DNA of 64,000 bases from Cryptomeria japonica (lineage: Eukaryota; Streptophyta; Pinopsida; Cupressales; Cupressaceae), in assembly GCF_030272615.1 (NCBI RefSeq), contig NC_081413.1, positions 18,856,285 to 18,920,284 of the forward strand, in the 5' to 3' direction. Below, piece by piece: positions 58,328-64,000 of the stretch. The position numbers and the translations under genes are program-made. Every line of letters starts with the position of its first letter. Within the stretch, counting starts at the first letter, position 1. A model generated the notes under the pieces. That model had not been told where the DNA came from and did not search any database. It saw nothing but the letters and a program-made list of their open reading frames with translations.

Positions 58328-60166
58328 TTGTCATGTTTCAGAAATACAAGACCACTACCACCATGCACTTTATTGCCATTACCTGTTTTAGAGGACCCCA
58401 TTCGAAGTCCCTCTTCCTCATGTTCAAGCATTGATTCCTTGCCACAATCCATCATGAATGTTCAAAGTGCATTTCCTTCATCCCAAAACATTGAGCCCTT
58501 GTTAGAATCCTCCATGCATATCCAAAGTCCAACCCCATGTCAAGAGGATAATTTAGAGCACGAAGAAATGAGTCCTAAAGAAAACCAAGATCAAGATCTC
58601 GAAACCTTATCATCCCATCCAATTGTTGACCAGGACCCCATGTTCCCAGACACTCATGACGATTCCCCTATTCTTGTCCATCCTATCCAAAGTCCTATTG
58701 ACACTCCATTCCTTGAGCAAGATCAAGATATCCTAGTCCATCCAGTCCCAAACGATCCCCTTCCATTTCATGAAAAAAATGTCCTTTCAAATCCCATTGA
58801 CATTCCACTTCCTAAGAAAGATCAAGATATCCCTTCCATCCTTTCCGATGATCCCATTGAAAGTCCAGAGCAAAGCACCTTTAAAGAGGATTCCAATGAT
58901 CTTCCTCCTTGTCAAGATCAAATTATTCCTTCAGATCCTCCACAAGATCCACTTGTTCCTCCATCTCCTTGTCTTAATGCTCCATATACACTCCAAGGTC
59001 TCATTTCTTTTGATGATCCCATTATTTCTCCCATTCCATCTCTTGAAGAGCCCGTCATTGAACCATGTCAACTACACAATCCTAGTCCCCCTCATGATCC
59101 TGATACCCCTCATGATTCTAACATGTCAGTGCAAGATGTTCATGAACCCTTGACATGCATAATGGGTTCTTCCACTTTGGTGCAATCTGATCCACTTCAA
59201 GATCTCATTATTTCTCTCATATCATATCCACCTCAAAATGGGCTCGCATCTTCTTGCCAAAGAAAAGAGTATCCTATTAGTCAAAATATTGATAAAGGAA
59301 AAGGGGTAGACCTTCACAAGCAAGAACCCCTTCATATCAAAGAGTATACTAATGGTCATGGCTACAGAGCTCACACTCAAGGTGTTGGTATCCCTTCAAA
59401 GTCAAAATCCAAATGTCTACCTTCCCCATCATCCCTTCCATCCATTCTAGGTCCCTATATCCCTCCATCTCCTATGCAACATCAGCAAAGGCACACATCT
59501 TGGATAACCTTCCATCCATCCCACATGCCTCCATATCATTCCCATCCACACCAACATTCATTCCCTCTTCCAAGCAATTTGGATGCCAAGTGTGAAAGTC
59601 ATAAGTCTAGAAATCCACATGTATTCAAGGATCAACATGTCCAATATAATCGACATGTCAAAACAAAGAACAATATGATCTACAAAGAAAAAGAAATATC
59701 CAAAAGTCCACAAAGGCCCACTGAGAAAAATAAAGCAAAGTCAAAATATATATGGGTTCCTAAATCCCTTGTGCAAGCAATGCATTCCAAGGAACCACAA
59801 AAGCATGAAAAATCAAAAACCATGTGGATCCCCAAGTGGCTCCTTGAAGCACAAAATCCTAAAGAAATATCCAACTTGGCATCCAAAATTGCTATTCCTC
59901 CATCCAAATCTTCCAAGTCTATTTCTCCACCACCTTCTTCATCTGTTTTGGGCCCTTATGTACCAAAATCCCAAGCTATTCCTTCATCAAAATCTCAATA
60001 TCCAAAATACGTCTTTCCTCCATCAGTCCATCACCCCTCAAGGTGTGTGCCAATGTCAATCTTTCCTTCATTTCTATCCACTAAAGCCCAATTCTTCCAA
60101 TACCCTATCCATTATCCAATGCATATTTTCCATCCTTCAATCCCTTTGATCCCATCCTTTGCATAA
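58328..60166 (+). CDS. 612-codon open Pro-rich ORF of unknown function
   Basis: Open from about 58319 to TAA 60164-60166 with no internal stop, the longest open frame in the window that is neither pol nor gag. It has no ATG at its head, so it probably continues the preceding ORF by a frameshift (mutation or recoding). The N-terminal two thirds are Pro/Asp/Ser-rich with repeated DPI-x-S-P and QDQDI words. The C-terminal third is basic and contains two duplicated motifs: S(I/V)LGPY(I/V)P at residues ~374 and ~540, and K-x-(I/M)W(V/I)PK-x-L(V/L)-x-A at ~472 and ~497. Likely disordered; no enzymatic domain seen. Confidence 0.6.
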   Translation: MSCFRNTRPLPPCTLLPLPVLEDPIRSPSSSCSSIDSLPQSIMNVQSAFPSSQNIEPLLESSMHIQSPTPCQEDNLEHEEMSPKENQDQDLETLSSHPIVDQDPMFPDTHDDSPILVHPIQSPIDTPFLEQDQDILVHPVPNDPLPFHEKNVLSNPIDIPLPKKDQDIPSILSDDPIESPEQSTFKEDSNDLPPCQDQIIPSDPPQDPLVPPSPCLNAPYTLQGLISFDDPIISPIPSLEEPVIEPCQLHNPSPPHDPDTPHDSNMSVQDVHEPLTCIMGSSTLVQSDPLQDLIISLISYPPQNGLASSCQRKEYPISQNIDKGKGVDLHKQEPLHIKEYTNGHGYRAHTQGVGIPSKSKSKCLPSPSSLPSILGPYIPPSPMQHQQRHTSWITFHPSHMPPYHSHPHQHSFPLPSNLDAKCESHKSRNPHVFKDQHVQYNRHVKTKNNMIYKEKEISKSPQRPTEKNKAKSKYIWVPKSLVQAMHSKEPQKHEKSKTMWIPKWLLEAQNPKEISNLASKIAIPPSKSSKSISPPPSSSVLGPYVPKSQAIPSSKSQYPKYVFPPSVHHPSRCVPMSIFPSFLSTKAQFFQYPIHYPMHIFHPSIPLIPSFA

Positions 60167-62146
60167 ATCCTTGCCTTAGTTTCATCTCATTTTCCATGTC
60201 CTTATCCTACCAACGTCTTTGAGCATACTTTTAAAGGTCATGGTCCATCTTTTTCAAGGCTACTATCCAAACAAAAAAGATGCTTGAGTCCTTCTTCTAT
60301 CCCCTATCATGTGTCCATCTTCTCTTGAAAAAGTAAAAAAATTATTAAAAAAAAGTGAAAAAAGACAAAAGACAAAAAGAAAAAAAAACTAAAGAAAAAT
60401 AATTCGTCCATTGGTGAAAACTTGGCAAACAGGCACTTTGGGCAAGTACCATGATGAAAACCTAGCAAACAGGCATCATGCGTAATCTATGAACTTCTTG
60501 CACACCACACTTGGGGGCAGGTTTCCTCCATCATATCCTTTTGTCCTTCATTGTTCCATTATCCTATCGAACCCCTGTCATTACCCTTCATATACTATTG
60601 TCCCTCATGTCCAGTTTCCCTTTCCACCTTTGATCTTGACAAGGCTGAGGATCGTTATGAGCATCATGCATCTTGTTCGCAGCTTTTAGTCTATCATAGC
60701 TTTTGGTCATTTATCCATTTGCTTATTACAACCTTTCATTCATATTCCCTAGCTCATTGCGACTTTCTACCACTATCCCTTAGCCTACCCCAACCTTCAG
60801 TCCATGTCCCTTATCCATTCTTGGTCTTTCTTATCCTATCCATATCTTATCACTATCCATACACTCTTTCTGTCCCTTGATCTTGATCTAACATAAGGAC
60901 ACAAAATTTAAACATGGTTTCAAAAATCTCTTGACATGTCCCACATGCCATGTTCTTGCTTTACATTGTCATATCCAGTCTCTTGTCCCATCACGCAATA
61001 GCCCTTGAAAATTGCATCCATATTGTCTCCATGATAAAAGGCCTTTGTCTTCCCTCTATCCACCAACATTTTAGAAAGCCTATTTATTCACTTGTCATAT
61101 TCCTTGCCTTGCTAGACATTGGGGGCAAAATCAAAAAACAAAAAAAGTTGAAAAAATGTCCTGAAATAAAAAAAAAAATTGAAAAAAATGTCTTGAACAA
61201 AACAAAATTGAAAAATGTCCTGAAATAAAACAAAAAAACTCAAATAAAGTCCTGAAAAAATGAACAAAAAAATTGTAAAAACTCGAAAAACAAAAACAAG
61301 CATTTTGCATCAAATTCCCTTTGTGCATTGACAGCTCACTGAGTATACATCCAACGACAATCAATTCAAACACCGTGCTTTAACTGAAATCACGCATTAC
61401 CAGATGAACTTTTTCAATCAAAACCAGACATTCAAACTGATCAACATTGTCTTATCAAACGAATATCAGCATCAAAATCATTTGTCCTTGTTACCATTAT
61501 CATGGGTCTTATACAGGGTGTGGTATACTCGAAACCAGACTATGTCCTATCTTAGACAGGGTACCGCATGTCCTGAAACTAGACATCATGATCATCCTAT
61601 CAACACTTTCAACTTTTGACAAAGAAGATCAAGATGTTTGTTTGACTTTTTGGAATTGGCGAGTCTTATCATTTATGGATTTATCTTTGATCATGTTCCT
61701 ATGTTGCTTGATGATGTCACTGAGTGATTTAGAGTGACCGGGATGGATCATGATCCTTTTCTTTTTGATTGTGATTGTTGTTTGTCTGTGATGTGTCTGT
61801 CTTTTGCAAAAAGGGTTGCATTTCAGCTCTGGCCTTCAATGCCATGATGCTACGCATCCATTTTACTATATCAAATAAAGGTTCTCACCTACTTATGTGC
61901 ATATGTGAAAGCAAGTTTTCCTTCATCTCTAACTATCCTCTGTCTAATTTCTTCTTACTAACATATCTTCCGTCAGTCTTGGCAGTCCGTTTGAACCTAT
62001 CATCTTCTTTTATTCTTATCGATCACTTGGCCTCTTTTCTGCATGTTTTCGGCCAATTCCTCGAGGGGGCATGCATATGTCATTATCATTGTTTGGGGCA
62101 TTTTCATTATTGTTCTTTGAAACAATGCTTAGAATCGCATTGTCTC
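60167..62146 (+). other. 3' non-coding part of the 54-63 kb element
   Basis: No convincing gene. Holds an A-rich run (60330-60400), a short direct duplication GAAAAC(T/C)(T/A)(A/G)GCAAACAGGCA near 60415 and 60457, and the minisatellite at 61130-61290. Confidence 0.5.
61130..61290 (+). repeat. A-rich minisatellite
   Basis: Four to five imperfect tandem copies of a unit like TTGAAAAATGTCCTGAAATAAAA, about 25-35 bp each. Confidence 0.75.
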
Positions 62147-62160
62147 AAAGAGGGGCAAAA
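62147..62160 (+). other. Polypurine tract
   Basis: AAAGAGGGGCAAAA abutting the 3' LTR start TGTAGACACC, the form typical of plant Ty3/gypsy elements. Confidence 0.85.
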
Positions 62161-63404
62161 TGTAGACACCTAAAAATGGTCAACGCTTGCGGAGTCATAC
62201 TTTAACATTTGTGCATTGCCTTATTTTAGGTTTTTTTGCATCGCATTAACATTTCTCCTATGTCACGCACTTGGTCTTTATCATTTGTGAGCATCGAGTC
62301 ATTCTTCTATATTCTTCATTCATCTCACTTTCGAATTTGGTCTTGTCGACAACAATCTTCAATCATGATTTTGGTCGATCTTTGTCCTTGTCAATCTTGT
62401 CATATTGCGATCGATTCATCATCGATCCTTGTCCTTTTCAGTCATGTCAATTTGGTCAATTCATCATTTATTTTTGTGAACCAATCTCAATCAAATCATT
62501 TATCAACACTGTTCATTTATCAATTCAAAATCATGATCGAATCGATATCAACTATCCTTTGTCAAGACCTAATTGTCATCCTTGCATTTCTAATTCATCT
62601 TCCAAGGTTTTATGATTTATTCATTTAATCTTGTTTGGCATTTTCCCTCTAGGTTAAATAATTTATTTATTTATCCTAAGTCTTCTTGTCACAATTAAAT
62701 GTTTATTTAATTGGCTAATTAATTTCCTCCTATTTTTGTAAATTAATTAATGAATGAGAAATTATTAATTAATTTACCTATTTTTCATCAATTTCCTAAT
62801 TCCCAAGTCATTATTTCCAATTTAATTTTCTAATTTCTACTAAATGTCTATTTCTATTTCAAAATCTTGTCATAAATCCTTGCATAGCAATTTGTCATAA
62901 ATTGTCATAAATTGTCATAAATCCTTGCATAGCAATTTGTCATAGACATGTCATAATTTTGCTATTCTTGATTTGAATTTCCATTCGAATCACTATCATG
63001 CTAATTTGTTCATCTCTCCAATTTGTCTATAAATTGGATGAATTTCTTCAATCAAAACCCCCAATTGATCGTATTTTGAACCCCTGATCAGATTATCGAA
63101 TTTCTAATCAATCACGCTTCGAGTAATTTTGAGCAATTTTCCTACCTACTTGCTTTCAATCATGTATGTGGACTTGTAGGTGAAATCCACAACCAAATTA
63201 TTTGAAAAGGAAAGAAGAACAATGGAGCCGCATGAAGGAAACATTTGGATTTACATCTGGTTTGAATAATCTTTTTGAATGTTTTTATTTCATGTCTCTA
63301 TTGAGTGTTGTTTAGGATAGATCATTGCAATGAGCTTTCGTGATTGAGCTAATGATTAGTATGTTTATATATGCTTGTGATGATTTCCTATTTCCTAACA
63401 TACA
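62161..63404 (+). repeat. 3' LTR of the 54-63 kb element
   Basis: TGTAGACACC ... CTAACATACA, 1244 bp, aligned without gaps to the 5' LTR. Confidence 0.93.
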
Positions 63405-64000
63405 ATAACAAGTAAGTTGTTGAGAACCCTTCTACCAACTTATGCAATCCGAGTCTCTGCAATCAATGAATTGAGGTTTGTACCTAATATGCTAGTTTCT
63501 TTAGATGTTACAACTAGTAAGCTACATGCATTTCAGTTAAGTAATTTTGATAACAGTGGTTCTTCAGTAAATAAAGTTGAATCTACATTTAGTTCTTTTC
63601 ATCTTGATGAATCTAATGATTACAATGAAAGAAAGTATAAGTACTCTGAAGGAGATCACAGTGGAGCAAGTGAAAGATTTCGTAAGAACATGGAAGAAGT
63701 ACACAAATTGTATGAGGAAATCAGAAAGCAAGAAGAGTTTGAAGCACTATTAGCCAAAAGGTTACCGAGAGGCAAAGGTAAGTATAAAGGAAAACTACCT
63801 TTGAAATGTTTCAATTGTGATAAAATAGGACATATGGCTTCTAACTATCCTGACAAAGATTCTACTAAAAGGAGAGATTACCAAGATGACAGACAGAAAG
63901 ATAATCATTATAGAGGACACTGAGACTTCAAAAGAAGAGATAGAAAGACATGTTTAATAGCTGATGAGGAATCCAATGATGATAAATCAGATGATACTAA

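Larger units (their letters stand above)
54013..63404 (+). mobile_element. Large LTR element without pol, carrying Gln- and Pro-rich ORFs
   Basis: LTRs of equal length (1244 bp; 54013-55256 and 62161-63404) with an exact 5-bp duplication ATAAC (54008-54012, 63405-63409). By hand the LTRs differ at about 28 positions with no indel, about 97.7% identical, which makes this probably the youngest insertion here. A gypsy-like polypurine tract and TGTAGACACC LTR start point to Ty3/gypsy ancestry. The 6.9 kb internal region has no protease, RT, RNase H or integrase, but holds two long ORFs. Non-autonomous, LARD-like. Confidence 0.92.
51988..64000 (+). mobile_element. Ty1/copia element, 5' part only (runs off the window)
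   Basis: A 5' LTR of 1509 bp, a primer site and a gag ORF, in the order of a plus-strand copia element. The gag is interrupted by the 54013-63404 element and continues to the window edge; pol and the 3' LTR must lie beyond 64000 if present. Confidence 0.85.
53561..64000 (+). pseudogene. Copia gag, split by a 9.4 kb insertion
   Basis: ATG 53561. The first exon-like part (53561-54012) is a UBN2-type gag with the YGGDEHVQREKVDSLRGQIE block. Without the insertion and one ATAAC copy (54013-63409, 9397 bp) the frame continues into 63410 with SKLLRTLLPTYAIRVSAI, a standard copia gag segment. A CCHC knuckle follows at about 63808-63849 with the last Cys replaced by Tyr (CFNCDKIGHMASNY). TGA at 63921-63923 breaks the frame, but readable sequence (ADEESNDDKSDDT) goes on to the window edge. 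Confidence 0.88.

Overview
The window looks like intergenic DNA from a land plant with a very large, repeat-dense nuclear genome; a gymnosperm, probably a conifer, is my best guess. The reasons are the stacked retrotransposons, the tRNA-iMet-type primer sites (TGGTATCA...), the absence of any intact host gene, and many nonsense codons of the kind left by decay of methylated cytosine. I see no rRNA, tRNA, CRISPR array or ordinary host gene. Almost every coding segment belongs to a mobile element and nearly all are broken.

Layout. 1-4.4 kb holds a decayed frame of about 1034 codons with no family I recognise, split by a solo LTR (563-1760). An (AT)60 microsatellite and a second unrecognised relic (about 5.6-6.65 kb, minus) follow, then an AT-rich gene desert to 13.8 kb. 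At 13.9-15.1 kb lies a 5'-truncated LINE tail. From 15,379 to 34,838 a minus-strand Ty3/gypsy chromovirus with a chromodomain has been opened twice. A tandem Ty1/copia dimer (LTR-internal-LTR-internal-LTR, 17,679-28,816) sits in its RNase H region, and a 2.3 kb non-autonomous LTR element (30,704-33,008) sits in its gag. At 35,630-40,825 a LINE with an exact 18-bp target-site duplication carries RT, a zinc-binding region, RNase H and an additional downstream ORF.

From 43.8 to 52.0 kb a polypyrimidine tract is split by a copia-type LTR element (44,279-51,576). That element has gag-like remnants and a ~1000-codon unknown ORF where pol should be. A further copia element starts at 51,988 and leaves the window at 64,000; its gag is interrupted by a 9.4 kb LTR element (54,013-63,404). 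The latter is probably the youngest insertion here, with about 97.7% LTR identity by hand count. It has no recognisable pol, but carries Gln-rich and Pro-rich ORFs, one of them open for 612 codons.

The most interesting theme is that three structurally unrelated retroelements (a LINE and two LTR elements) each carry a long ORF of unknown function that is not pol. The LINE ORF3 is supported by a second, strongly diverged copy with the same architecture. Its start codon overlaps the end of the RT/RNase H ORF, which suggests coupled translation. Boundaries given here rest on LTR ends, primer sites, polypurine tracts and target-site duplications read directly from the sequence.
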